This document shows positions 1 through 8,503 of a DNA stretch of 55,802 nt, in pieces. Under the pieces are notes generated by a model, which saw nothing but the letters and a program-made list of their open reading frames with translations, was not told the origin of the DNA and searched no databases. Position 1 is the stretch's first letter; each line of letters starts with the position of its first letter. The stretch is taken from the NCBI RefSeq assembly GCF_024129435.1, contig NZ_JAMXXN010000017.1, forward strand, positions 1 to 55,802, read 5' to 3'. Source of the DNA: Acinetobacter lwoffii. Its GTDB lineage: Bacteria; Pseudomonadota; Gammaproteobacteria; Pseudomonadales; Moraxellaceae. The position numbers and the translations under genes were made by a program.

Positions 1-36
1 GGGGTTACCCATGTGAGAGTAAGTCATCGCCAGCTC
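1..36 (+). rRNA. rrf: 5S ribosomal RNA, 3' end (partial)
   Basis: The first bases (GTGAGAGTAAGTCATCGCCAG, positions 13 to about 33, with CTC following) match the conserved 3' part of gammaproteobacterial 5S rRNA, which pairs with the missing 5' part. The 5' portion lies outside the window. A strong terminator follows at once, as expected for the end of an rRNA operon. The exact 3' end is approximate. Confidence 0.85.
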
Positions 37-47
37 ATTATTCCTAA

Positions 48-82
48 ACACCCCCGACCATAAGGCCGGGGGTGTTTTTTTT
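48..82 (+). terminator. rRNA operon terminator
   Basis: A 9-bp stem (ACACCCCCG at 48-56 with CGGGGGTGT at 67-75) is followed by eight T residues. It sits directly after the 5S tail and ends the rRNA operon. Confidence 0.9.
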
Positions 83-323
83 ATGCGCGGGTTTTAGTCA
101 AATAATTGTGGGAATTGTTGAATATTGATTAAAAACTGGACTCATGGGTTTAGAATTTTAAGGAATAAGTAAGACTTTAGTCGGATATTGCATGAAAAGT
201 AGCTGTGTTGAACTAAGTTGTTGCGAAGACATGGCGATAAGAATCATTAAAAATAATAAATAAGAGTTAGGGTCATGTGTCGTGCTAAAAACAACGAAAA
301 AGACTCACAGGAGGTGAGTAAAA

Positions 324-1688
324 ATGGCAGAAAACATGAAGCGAGTAGCAAACACGGTAAGTGTGAATGATGTGATTGATCAGGCAAAATTCACTAAATT
401 TCACTTAAGCATTGTATTGTGGTGTTTGTTTATTGTCCTATTTGACGGATATGATTTAGCAATTAACGGTGTTGTTCTACCTCTACTTATGCAAGAGTGG
501 GGCATGAGTGCTGTTCAAGCAGGCATGCTTGCAAGTACAGCACTCGCTGGCATGATGTTTGGAGCCATGCTGTTTGGGATGCTTGCAGACAAAATTGGTC
601 GTAAAAAAGTTATCTTGATTTGTGTTTCTTTATTTAGTGCTTTTACATTTTTAGGTGGATTTACCACTAATCCAACAGAATTTGGTATTTTACGTTTTAT
701 TGCTGGTTTAGGGATTGGTGGTGTATTACCAAACTTAGTCGCTCTAACGTCTGAATATGCACCTAAACGTTTAAAAAGCACACTGGTAACTACCATGTTT
801 AGTGGTTATGCCGTGGGCGGTATTATGGCTGCATTATGCGGTACATGGTTTACACCAAGTTTTGGTTGGGAGATTATGTTCTTCATTGCAGGTATTCCAT
901 TACTTTTTGTTCCATTTTTTTGGAAGTTCTTACCTGAGTCTTTAACTTTCCTCGTTAAAGAACAAAAAGTGAATGAAGCACGTCGCTTTATAAAGCAAGT
1001 CGAGCCAACTGCAGACATACAAGCAGATACTGAACTTGTTCTAGCTAGCGCTGATCAAACCCAAAGTGCATCAGTAAAAGCTTTATTTACAGAAAATCGT
1101 GCCACAGGAACATTCTTATTTTGGATTGCTTTCTTTATGTGCTTACTCATGCTTTACGCACTTGGAAGCTGGCTACCAAAACTTATGATGGCCGCGGGAT
1201 ATTCTTTAGGTAGCAGTTTAATGTTCTTATTAGCACTGAATATTGGTGCCGTGATCGGAACCATTAGCGGTGGTATTTTGGCAGACCGTTTTGACTTTAA
1301 ACCTGTTCTTATGAGTATGTTAACTGTCGGTGTACTGTCTTTGGTTGGTTTGGGCTTTAATTCTCCAACCCCTGTTATTTATTTACTTGTCAGTTTAGCA
1401 GGTGCCTCATCTATTGGTACCAGTATCTTGTTATATAGCTATGTTGCTCAATACTATCCTGTTGCAGTACGTTCTACTGGTATTGGTTGGGCTTCTGCTG
1501 TAGGGCGTACAGGTGCAATCGTTGGCCCAATCGTGATTGGTATGCTGCTTGGGATGGAGTTACCACATAAATGGAACTTTATCGCAGTTGCAATGCCAGG
1601 TATTATTGGCATCATCGCTATTTCAATGATTCGTAAGCCACAACCTGGTCGCGTTATGGTGAAAAAATTAAAAACAGCCAAAATTTAA
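324..1688 (+). CDS. MFS transporter, aromatic acid:H+ symporter (AAHS) family
   Basis: This is an inner-membrane, proton-driven importer of the AAHS branch of the major facilitator superfamily, the group that holds BenK, PcaK, VanK and MucK. The 454-residue length and about 12 hydrophobic segments fit. Near residue 40 is the family motif FDGYDLAINGVVLP, whose first-helix aspartates are typical. The MFS loop signature GMLADKIGRKKV follows near residue 85. The ATG has a near-perfect ribosome site (AGGAGGTG at 309-316). The protein is clearly paralogous to the next gene over its full length, but the DNA here is much richer in A and T. No catabolic gene lies nearby to show the substrate: benzoate, muconate or a hydroxybenzoate are all possible. 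Confidence 0.85.
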   Translation: MAENMKRVANTVSVNDVIDQAKFTKFHLSIVLWCLFIVLFDGYDLAINGVVLPLLMQEWGMSAVQAGMLASTALAGMMFGAMLFGMLADKIGRKKVILICVSLFSAFTFLGGFTTNPTEFGILRFIAGLGIGGVLPNLVALTSEYAPKRLKSTLVTTMFSGYAVGGIMAALCGTWFTPSFGWEIMFFIAGIPLLFVPFFWKFLPESLTFLVKEQKVNEARRFIKQVEPTADIQADTELVLASADQTQSASVKALFTENRATGTFLFWIAFFMCLLMLYALGSWLPKLMMAAGYSLGSSLMFLLALNIGAVIGTISGGILADRFDFKPVLMSMLTVGVLSLVGLGFNSPTPVIYLLVSLAGASSIGTSILLYSYVAQYYPVAVRSTGIGWASAVGRTGAIVGPIVIGMLLGMELPHKWNFIAVAMPGIIGIIAISMIRKPQPGRVMVKKLKTAKI

Positions 1689-1713
1689 ACTCTCGTAATT
1701 GACCTACTCAGTT

Positions 1714-1744
1714 AAAAAGCTCCTTACTTAAAGGGGCTTTTTCA
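1714..1744 (+). terminator. Rho-independent terminator after first AAHS gene
   Basis: AAAAAGCTCCTT (from 1714) pairs with AAGGGGCTTTTT (from 1731) around a short loop and runs into T residues. It lies 25 bp after the stop codon. Confidence 0.8.
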
Positions 1745-2030
1745 TATCTTTAGTATGAAATTAAATCAATATTCAATTGGTCAAAAGAATAAGCGGATTA
1801 AAAGAGCTTAAATATTGGGCGAATTAAAAAATAAATATCAATTATTCAAAAGTTTATATTAATAATAGTGTGACATATCACGCAAATAAATGACCTTTCG
1901 GTGAGCATAGCAGAATATCAATTAGTCTTATTGTGCCTTAAATCCCGCTTGCGTATATTGCCTGACATTGAAGATTGACTTCAGTCTTCAACAAGATGTT
2001 ATGGACAAGTACTCATGGGAGATGAGAACG

Positions 2031-3380
2031 ATGACAACGGAAAAAATAGATGTAAATTCTGTAGTCGATAATGCGAAATTCACGCCTTTCCACTTCAATG
2101 TAGTTGCTTGGTGTTTACTCATTATCTTATTTGATGGCTACGATCTCGCAATCAATGGTGTAGTTTTACCGTTATTGATGCAAGACTGGGGCTTAAGTGC
2201 AGTGCAGGCCGGAATGCTTGCAAGTACCGCACTGGCTGGCATGATGTTTGGTGCGATGATCTTTGGTTCCCTCGCGGACAAGATCGGCCGTAAGAAAGTG
2301 ATCATGATCTGTATTGTATTATTTAGTGGTTTAACTTTTGCCGGCGGCTTTGCTTCAAACCCAACCGAATTCGGTATTTTACGTTTCCTTGCCGGTCTTG
2401 GTATTGGTGGCGTAATGCCAAACCTGGTGGCGTTGACTTCGGAATATGCCCCACAAAAAATGCGTAGTACGCTGGTGACCACCATGTTTAGTGGTTATGC
2501 GGTAGGTGGCGTAATGGCTGCGTTATTGGGTTCATGGTTTACCCCAAGTTTTGGTTGGCAAATCATGTTCTTTATCGCGGGTATTCCACTGTTTTTATTA
2601 CCAGTGATCTGGAAATTCCTGCCTGAATCTCTCGCATTTATTGTGAAACAGAATAAGCAGCCAGAAGCTCGTCGTATTGTACGTCGCTTGGCGCCAAATC
2701 TGACAGTTACCGAGAATACAACTTTCACTTTGCCACAGGAAAATGTGCCTGAAGCAGCCAACGTGGTGAGCTTGTTCCGTCGTGGTCGTGCGGTCAATAC
2801 TTTACTGTTCTGGGTCGCGTTCTTCACTTGTCTGTTAACCATGTATGCACTGAGCAGCTGGTTACCGAAGTTAATGATGGCAGCGGGCTACTCGATGGAC
2901 AACAGCTTGATGTTCATGATGGTGATGAACGTTGGTGCGGTTGTGGGTATTGTCGGTGGTGGTATTCTTGCGGATCGTTTCCACTTGAAACCAGTACTGA
3001 TGTTCCTCGGTATGATGGGTGCGATTGTGATGAGCTCAATGGGCTTTGCATCTAACCAATTCTTACTTTACATCTTGGTGTTCCTGGCAGGTGCAGCGTC
3101 GATTGGTTCACAAATGTTGCTATATAGCTATGTTGCGCAGTTCTATCCACTTGCGGTACGTTCGACAGGGATTGGCTGGTCTTCTGCGATCGGTCGTATG
3201 GGTGCGATTGTAGGGCCGATCCTGATTGGTGGTTTACTTGGTATGAACCTGCCTGCTTACTTTAACTTTATGGCAGTCGGTTTACCGGTTCTGATTACTG
3301 CAATTGCTGTTGCATTAATCATGCATGACAATGAATCTGAAAAGATTGGTTCAATTGAATCAGCAGTGTCTAAAGCTTAA
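2031..3380 (+). CDS. MFS transporter, aromatic acid:H+ symporter (AAHS) family (second copy)
   Basis: A paralogue of the gene just upstream, sharing FDGYDLAINGVVLPLLMQ and the long TLVTTMFSGYAVGG segment almost unchanged. It is a predicted 12-helix inner-membrane proton symporter for an aromatic or related carboxylate. The open frame extends upstream to a TTG at 1968 with ATGs at 2001, 2022 and 2031. I chose 2031 because GGGAG (2015-2019) lies 11 bases before it and the protein then aligns with the N-terminus of the first copy. A start at 2001 or 2022 is possible. It has its own terminator, so the two genes are probably separate transcripts. It may correspond to BenK or MucK of other Acinetobacter, but the sequence does not decide this. 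Confidence 0.85.
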   Translation: MTTEKIDVNSVVDNAKFTPFHFNVVAWCLLIILFDGYDLAINGVVLPLLMQDWGLSAVQAGMLASTALAGMMFGAMIFGSLADKIGRKKVIMICIVLFSGLTFAGGFASNPTEFGILRFLAGLGIGGVMPNLVALTSEYAPQKMRSTLVTTMFSGYAVGGVMAALLGSWFTPSFGWQIMFFIAGIPLFLLPVIWKFLPESLAFIVKQNKQPEARRIVRRLAPNLTVTENTTFTLPQENVPEAANVVSLFRRGRAVNTLLFWVAFFTCLLTMYALSSWLPKLMMAAGYSMDNSLMFMMVMNVGAVVGIVGGGILADRFHLKPVLMFLGMMGAIVMSSMGFASNQFLLYILVFLAGAASIGSQMLLYSYVAQFYPLAVRSTGIGWSSAIGRMGAIVGPILIGGLLGMNLPAYFNFMAVGLPVLITAIAVALIMHDNESEKIGSIESAVSKA

Positions 3381-3399
3381 AGCTAAGTTTTTAAATAAG

Positions 3400-3425
3400 A
3401 AGCCTCCGAAAGGGGGCTTTTTTTA
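3400..3425 (+). terminator. Rho-independent terminator after second AAHS gene
   Basis: AAGCCTCC (3400-3407), loop GAAA, GGGGGCTT, then a T run to 3425. Confidence 0.85.
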
Positions 3426-3492
3426 ATTTAATTGTTAAATTTTCAAAAGCTTGTATGATTAAAAAGTATATTTTTTATTCAAAGAGGGTTGA

Positions 3493-3924
3493 ATGAACGT
3501 ATGGTTATTCATACAAAATGCAATTTCAATACTGTCTGACGTATTTGCGATAGCCGCTGCAGGTATAGCTATTTGGCTTTTCTTCACTAAATCAAATGAA
3601 ATTAAGACAGCTTTCAATTTACTTTTGAATTGGTCATTTCAACTTACCTTGACAGATTTAAAATCAAAAATAGAACGTTTAAATGAGTATTCAGCTAAAA
3701 ATCCAGATGAGTTAGAAGAAATAAGAAATATTCTTCATGAAATAGCAGGTCAAATGAAAGGAAATGAGCAAATAGTAAAAACATCAAATGATCTAATTTC
3801 AAAAATTGAAAAGTTAGCAAGTAGTAAAAATCTAGATGAACCTCGAAAGCGTTCAATTATCAGTGAAATTCGTGAAGTATTGAGAAATATGCAGGTAAAT
3901 TCCGTTGCATCACCTTTGGAGTAA
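3493..3924 (+). CDS. hypothetical membrane-anchored coiled-coil protein
   Basis: I do not recognise this 143-residue protein. Residues about 12-31 (DVFAIAAAGIAIWLFF) form one hydrophobic helix near the N-terminus. The rest is charged and heptad-like, rich in E, K, I and L, suggesting a cytoplasmic or periplasmic coiled coil. GAGGG (3484-3488) precedes the ATG by a good distance. The next gene starts 4 bases after this stop, so the two are co-transcribed. Base composition is strongly AT-rich compared with the flanking genes, which suggests acquired DNA. Confidence 0.65.
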   Translation: MNVWLFIQNAISILSDVFAIAAAGIAIWLFFTKSNEIKTAFNLLLNWSFQLTLTDLKSKIERLNEYSAKNPDELEEIRNILHEIAGQMKGNEQIVKTSNDLISKIEKLASSKNLDEPRKRSIISEIREVLRNMQVNSVASPLE

Positions 3925-3927
3925 TAG

Positions 3928-4299
3928 ATGTCTAAAATTGTACAAGCTATCAATGCAATGATAGTTAATCCAGATAAAATTAAATCGGTTATTGCTAGTG
4001 GAGCAGAATATTTTTTTATATATAAAGATAAATATAAGTGGTCAATAATTAAAAATGAGCAAGATGATTATATTATTTTCTATTATCCAGATGATATAAG
4101 TTTAGAAGAAGTGGTTTCTATCTCTAATCAGAATTGGCAAAACTTAAATGCTATAAAATATGCATTATCTGATATTCGTACTAGAGAGGCTGATGCTAGT
4201 TTTTCAGAGCTTTACACTCTAGTTTCTGAAAAGGCATATGGAATTGATGAAGTATTTAAAGACATTATTTCTGATCTAGATGAAGATTTACCATTCTAA
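3928..4299 (+). CDS. hypothetical protein, partner of upstream gene
   Basis: A soluble 123-residue protein that I do not recognise. It has a mixed alpha/beta look: YFFIYKDKYKWSIIKNE and DDYIIFYYPDD read as beta strands, then helices, ending in the acidic tail SDLDEDLPF. It starts three bases after the upstream stop codon, and TTGGAG in the end of that gene can act as its ribosome site. AT content is as high as in its partner. The tight spacing suggests the two products act together; a toxin/immunity or defence role is possible but nothing in the sequence proves it. Confidence 0.6.
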   Translation: MSKIVQAINAMIVNPDKIKSVIASGAEYFFIYKDKYKWSIIKNEQDDYIIFYYPDDISLEEVVSISNQNWQNLNAIKYALSDIRTREADASFSELYTLVSEKAYGIDEVFKDIISDLDEDLPF

Positions 4300-4354
4300 A
4301 GATTAGAAAATTGGTATAACTTGATTAAAATCATCCCAGCATAGATTTAAAATT

Positions 4355-4678
4355 ATGAAACTCAACTCATTCTCCCCAATCCCTGAAGATGATGACGAAT
4401 TACATCTTCCTGAACTGGTGTACTGGGCTTCTTTAGGCGATGTTGAACAGGTCGAGCAAGGCTTACAGGAAGGTCTGGACGTTAACTCTGCCGACGAAGA
4501 AGGCTATAGTGCTTTACAGGCCGCTGCTGAAAATGATCATCTGGAAGTGGTCAAACTCTTGGTCAGCAAGGGTGCTGATATTGCACATCGCAGTCCAAAT
4601 ACTGCTTTAGAGCTGGCTGAAATGGCAGGCAATAAAGAGGTGGTGGCTTATCTGAAAAGTCTGGCCGGAGGTGTCTGA
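4355..4678 (+). CDS. small ankyrin-repeat protein
   Basis: A 107-residue protein made of about three ankyrin repeats. The core motif is visible as GYSALQAAAENDHLEVVKLL near residues 50-69, followed by VSKGADIAHRSPNTALELA. There is no signal peptide, so it is probably a cytoplasmic protein-protein interaction module. Composition returns to that of the core genome here. The gene converges on the DJ-1/PfpI gene and shares its bidirectional terminator. Confidence 0.8.
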   Translation: MKLNSFSPIPEDDDELHLPELVYWASLGDVEQVEQGLQEGLDVNSADEEGYSALQAAAENDHLEVVKLLVSKGADIAHRSPNTALELAEMAGNKEVVAYLKSLAGGV

Positions 4679-4682
4679 ATAT

Positions 4683-4716
4683 AAAAAAAGAACCTCAATG
4701 CTGAGGTTCTTTTTTT
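4683..4716. terminator. bidirectional terminator between ankyrin and DJ-1/PfpI genes
   Basis: A-rich tract, AGAACCTCA, loop ATGC, TGAGGTTCT, then T tract: the symmetric A and T runs let it serve both converging genes. Confidence 0.9.
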
Positions 4717-4727
4717 AGTGTAGGAGC

Positions 4728-5279
4728 TTAGGCAGCTTCGCCTTCAAGCTCTTTTAAGATCGCTTCATTGAAAGCCGGTAAATCGTCCGGATTGCGTGAA
4801 GTAATCAGTACCCAGTCACCTGTATTGCAGCGGTGGACTTCTTCGTCGACCCATTTCCCGCCGGCATTTTCCAGATCTAGCTTGATGCTCTTATATGAGG
4901 TCAGATTCTTGTCTTTGATGCGCTGTGCATCAATCAGGGTCCATGGCCCATGACAGATTGCGGCAATCGGTTTGTGATTGTCGGCAAAATGCTGAATGAT
5001 TTTCTGCGCATCCTGATTGATTCTTAAAGTATCTGCATTGACAGTGCCGCCGGGAATCACCAAAAGATCATAATCATTCGGATCGACATGGTCGAAACTG
5101 GTATCCGGCGTGTATTGGGTAGCAGCCTTGGTATCACCTTTGACAGTGGCGACATCTTCATTTTTTTCTGCAGCATGAATCACTTCAAAACCTTTGGACT
5201 TTAGAAAATTTAAAGGCTCAGTGAGTTCATCATGTTCAATGCCTTGATTAGATGTAATAAAGAGGACCTTTTTTACCAT
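4728..5279 (-). CDS. DJ-1/PfpI family protein (type 1 glutamine amidotransferase-like)
   Basis: A 183-residue single-domain member of the DJ-1/PfpI superfamily. The nucleophile elbow is seen as AAICHGPW, with Cys109 followed by His110, and the strand-turn LLVIPGG at about residues 72-78 is typical. Members act as proteases, deglycases or stress chaperones; YhbO/PfpI-like proteins are the closest in style. The open frame continues to a TTG at 5294, but the ATG at 5279 gives the family's usual N-terminus (MVKKVLFITS) with GGGAAC upstream, so I start there. It is monocistronic as far as can be seen. Confidence 0.85.
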   Translation of the reverse strand: MVKKVLFITSNQGIEHDELTEPLNFLKSKGFEVIHAAEKNEDVATVKGDTKAATQYTPDTSFDHVDPNDYDLLVIPGGTVNADTLRINQDAQKIIQHFADNHKPIAAICHGPWTLIDAQRIKDKNLTSYKSIKLDLENAGGKWVDEEVHRCNTGDWVLITSRNPDDLPAFNEAILKELEGEAA

Positions 5280-5392
5280 GATTGCTGTTCCCAAAAAATG
5301 TGAGGATTTTTAGCTTAACAACAAGGGGATTCTTACAATGTTGGAGTTTTAGCTCGGAACTGTTAAGCAATGATAAATAAAATAATAGGCAG

Positions 5393-5426
5393 AAAAAAAA
5401 GCCCCGACATCCTGTCGGGGCTTTTT
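5393..5426 (-). terminator. strong Rho-independent terminator, minus strand
   Basis: A 9-bp GC-rich stem (GCCCCGACA / TGTCGGGGC, 5401-5421, loop TCC) flanked by eight A residues on the left and five T residues on the right. Read on the minus strand it ends in eight U, so the main direction is leftward. Confidence 0.85.
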
Positions 5427-5620
5427 CGTATCTCGTGATTTAGGTATAACTCCTGTCGTACCTCACGTCCTGGTGTTGCGATGTTCTTATTGTTTTTAGG
5501 TCTTCGGAGCATCCTGCTCTCTATGTTTATAAAGTAATACACATCCCGGTGGCGCACTAGCAGCAGATTGCGGTTATTGCTGTACGCTTTGGCTTACATC
5601 AGCGTAGAGAAATTGAACTT
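5393..5620 (-). ncRNA. candidate structured small RNA or 3' UTR
   Basis: Between the outer-membrane protein gene and the terminator at 5401-5421 lie about 220 bases with no convincing ORF but several hairpins. These are TACGCT (5583-5588) with AGCGTA (5601-5606), a CAGCA/TGCTG stem near 5560-5582, and a two-part stem CGTGA/TCACG (5434-5438 with 5463-5467) enclosing GGTA/TACC (5443-5446 with 5459-5462). On the minus strand the element CGACAGGA occurs twice, once in a hairpin loop and once in the terminator stem. TATAAA boxes at about 5617-5622 and 5527-5532 could start an independent RNA of about 220 or 120 nt. It could instead be the long 3' UTR of the upstream gene. No known RNA family was recognised. 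Confidence 0.45.
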
Positions 5621-5645
5621 TATAGGCTTAACCGGTTGTATTGCA

Positions 5646-6335
5646 TTAAAAATGTATATCTAGACCGATATAAGGACCTTTAAATTCCAGCTGTAAGTCT
5701 GGACGTTGATCCTGTTCAAAATCTACCTGCATGAGGCGATAACCGATTTTGGCACCGACATCGACCAGCAGATTATCAATGAAATCATATTGCAGTTCGG
5801 CTTGTACATCGGTCTTTCGGGTATCACTGCCGTGACTGTAAACCGCTTCTGCTTGGGCACTCAGTCCGGTAAAGGGTAATTTAACCCCGGCTGTTGCATA
5901 GAGCAGTGGGCTATATTCATCCAGATCGTATTGCGTGAAAGCGCCGGCAGTCCGGTTTTCCACCGTACCATCCAGATTGGTTAAACCTGCACCTATATCC
6001 GCATGCACAATGGTATCCAGCAATTCGTAATACAGAATATAGTCAATATTGTTCAGCTTGATATCTGAGGCATTGATAAGAGAACTCTGTTCGCTGGTGC
6101 TGTCCAGATTGACGTATTTAATCTTGGCATTTGGTAACAATGGCACAGGATGTTCTACAGCGACAGATAGCTGCGCTGTACCTTGTCGATCTAGCTCATG
6201 CTTGAAATTGTTATCCTGACTATAGCCGTCAAAATCCCAGTAACTGAGATCTGCTTTCACGCCGATTACATCTGCATGACTGAGCGTACTGAGTCCAAAA
6301 CCGAAGAATAAGGTGGTGAGTATTTTTGCGCGCAT
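5646..6335 (-). CDS. outer membrane beta-barrel protein, TIGR04219-like
   Basis: A 229-residue exported protein. Residues 1-21 form a Sec signal peptide (MRAKILTTLFFGFGLSTLSHA, cut after SHA). The mature part shows alternating hydrophobic and polar strands with aromatic girdle residues and ends in an aromatic residue (GLDIHF), the usual C-terminal signal for BAM-dependent barrels. The order and motifs (VKADLSYWDFDG at the start, YDFIDNLLVDVGAKIGYR near the end) fit the TIGR04219 family of unknown function. AGGGA lies upstream of the ATG. The stretch just downstream may be its 3' UTR or a separate RNA. Confidence 0.75.
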   Translation of the reverse strand: MRAKILTTLFFGFGLSTLSHADVIGVKADLSYWDFDGYSQDNNFKHELDRQGTAQLSVAVEHPVPLLPNAKIKYVNLDSTSEQSSLINASDIKLNNIDYILYYELLDTIVHADIGAGLTNLDGTVENRTAGAFTQYDLDEYSPLLYATAGVKLPFTGLSAQAEAVYSHGSDTRKTDVQAELQYDFIDNLLVDVGAKIGYRLMQVDFEQDQRPDLQLEFKGPYIGLDIHF

Positions 6336-6469
6336 GGCTCTATTCCCTAAAGCTTTATTAAAATTGGAGGTGTCTGGTTACTTAAAAACATCTTCTTAAT
6401 ATGGAGTAGCAAGTGCATGATATAGAGAATTTCAAAAATGTATATCCTTGGATTTTGTAGGACAATAAG

Positions 6470-7918
6470 ATGGTAGCGAGAAGCACACAACAAACGAAAG
6501 AGTATGTATTATATGTCGCCGGTCAGGCCGTTCAGACTGGTGAATGGTTAGAGGTCAAACATAAATATAACCACGAACTGTATGCCCGTGTCGCCTTGGC
6601 TGATGCCAATACACTGGAACAGGCGATTCAGTCTGCCGTAGATGCTGAAGCCGAAATGGCTGCCTTGGAGCCGTTTCAGAAACAGAAAATTCTGCTGCAT
6701 TGCGTACGCCGTTTTCGTGAGATTCATGAAGAACTGACTGAAATTCTGATTGCAGAAGGGGGCAAGCCGCGTAAAGCAGCCGAAGCCGAAGTTGAACGTC
6801 TGATTAATACTTTCCAGATTGCCGCAGATGCCGTGACCCAGATTGATCAGGGACGTATGCTGCCTTTGGCCGTGACTGCAGCAGCATCCGGCTATCAGGG
6901 CATTGTGAAACAGGTGCCGATTGGTGCGGTGTCTTTGATCAGTCCGTTTAATTTTCCTTTAAATCTGACCGCGCATAAAATTGCTCCTGCGATTGCAGCC
7001 GGTTGTCCCTTTGTGCTGAAACCGCCGAGTCTGACCCCGATTTCTGCCTTAAAAATTGCCGAAATTCTGGCGGAAACCGATTTACCGCAAGGCGCTTTTT
7101 CGGTCTTGCCCTGTCCGCGAGAGCTGGCCGATCTACTGGTCACTGATGAGCGTTTTAAATTACTCAGTTTTACCGGTTCCGATGCCGTAGGCTGGGATAT
7201 GAAAGCGCGTGCCGGACGCAAAAAAGTGGTCTTGGAGCTGGGTGGCAATGCTGCCGTCATGATTGAGCCGGATACCGAAATTAACGATGCCTTGATTAAT
7301 CGTCTGATTGGTGGGGCGTATAACCACGCCGGACAGGTGTGTATCAGTGTGCAACGCATTTTGGTGCATCAGCAGATTTATACTGAAGTGAAGGACAAAC
7401 TGCTGGCGAAACTGAAAACGATTAAAGCCGCTGATCCGAATCTGAGCACAACCTTGGTTGGTCCGATGATCAAGGAAGATGAAGCCAAACGCCTGAAAAA
7501 ATGGCTGGATAAAGCCGTGAAAAAAGACGCGAAAATCCTGATTGGAGGCGAATTGAATGGTGTGATGTTCGCACCGACCTTGCTGGAAAATGTAGACCAC
7601 AGTCTGGAAATCTACCGTGATGAAGCCTTTGGCCCGGTGGCAATCCTGGAAGTGTATGCTGATTTCGAATCCGGTATTGCCTGTATCAACCGCAGCCGTT
7701 TTGGCTTGCAAGCTGGAGTGTATACCCAGAATCTGAACAAGATGCTGTATGCCTGGGATCATCTGCATGTCGGCGGTGTCATTATCAATGATATTCCGTC
7801 TTTCCGGGTCGATAACATGCCTTATGGCGGGGTCAAGGATTCAGGTCTGGGTCGTGAAGGAATTCAGTCAGCCATTCGCGACATGCAGGAAGAGCGCATG
7901 CTGGTGATTAAAGCCTAA
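6470..7918 (+). CDS. NAD(P)-dependent aldehyde dehydrogenase family protein
   Basis: A full-length (482-residue) class of aldehyde dehydrogenase that oxidises an aldehyde to its acid. All key residues are present: Asn161 in SPFNFP, the general base Glu256 in LELGGN, and the nucleophile Cys291 in GQVCIS. The C-terminal segment MPYGGVKDSGLGREG is typical of the lactaldehyde / phosphonoacetaldehyde / non-phosphorylating GAPDH branch. No phosphonate or lactaldehyde genes lie nearby, so the substrate stays open. TAGGA precedes the ATG. It stands alone, with no partner gene on the same strand close by. Confidence 0.85.
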   Translation: MVARSTQQTKEYVLYVAGQAVQTGEWLEVKHKYNHELYARVALADANTLEQAIQSAVDAEAEMAALEPFQKQKILLHCVRRFREIHEELTEILIAEGGKPRKAAEAEVERLINTFQIAADAVTQIDQGRMLPLAVTAAASGYQGIVKQVPIGAVSLISPFNFPLNLTAHKIAPAIAAGCPFVLKPPSLTPISALKIAEILAETDLPQGAFSVLPCPRELADLLVTDERFKLLSFTGSDAVGWDMKARAGRKKVVLELGGNAAVMIEPDTEINDALINRLIGGAYNHAGQVCISVQRILVHQQIYTEVKDKLLAKLKTIKAADPNLSTTLVGPMIKEDEAKRLKKWLDKAVKKDAKILIGGELNGVMFAPTLLENVDHSLEIYRDEAFGPVAILEVYADFESGIACINRSRFGLQAGVYTQNLNKMLYAWDHLHVGGVIINDIPSFRVDNMPYGGVKDSGLGREGIQSAIRDMQEERMLVIKA

Positions 7919-8503
7919 GTTTAGAATACTCATCGCTTCGATATCACTAGCAGCTTGTTTTAAATCTGCTTGTGATATTTAATCCGGTTTTTAAGGAGGT
8001 TAAAGTTCCATGAGAGACTTTGATTTCCCATATCACGGCTTGGTCATGTGTCTTAGTATGAGCCGTTTCATCTTCAAATAATGATCTAAAAACAGATGCT
8101 GGATTAGAGTCTTGCAATACATTTTTTGAAACAGCGACCCTGTAGTAAAACTTAAGAAAAATATATTCCAAAAAGTTTGTCAATATATAACTTGTTTAAT
8201 CTGCCTTATTTTGCAGAATTATTGAACGCTTAATTCGAATAGATTATAAATAACGAATATTTTAAGCAGAATTTACAGAAAAAATTTAAAAAAGTCAGTA
8301 TTGTTAAATCATCTACAAGGTCAGTTTTTCGATCAGACTTTAAGCAAGATGTAAGACCTGCTGACCTGTTTGTACATTAGAATTCGACGCCCACAAGGTG
8401 CCCTCTAATTCAAACACCCAAAATTATTGAAAATGCTTCTTTTTTTGCTTGCGCCATAACCATAACAAGCAGCATCTAAAGGGGTTAAAAGTTTAGGTGT
8501 TCT
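7919..8503. other. 585-bp intergenic region upstream of the NSS transporter
   Basis: No firm gene. On the plus strand a 23-codon frame (8010-8081) follows a perfect AAGGAGGT (7993-8000). On the minus strand a 78-codon frame needs a TTG start with no ribosome site. Nearer the transporter, AGGTCAG (8318-8324) can pair with CTGACCT (8361-8367), and ATTAGA near 8378 with TCTAAT near 8403, so the transporter mRNA may carry a structured leader. AAAGGGGTT (8477-8485) lies before the transporter start. Confidence 0.4.

Noticed and set aside
5363..5557. 64-codon minus-strand frame inside the structured region
   Set aside because: It runs through the terminator stem and hairpins, has no ribosome site and encodes no recognisable protein; the RNA reading is better.
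7947..8183. 78-codon minus-strand frame starting at TTG
   Set aside because: No ribosome site before the TTG, no recognisable motif, and it overlaps the tiny plus-strand frame.
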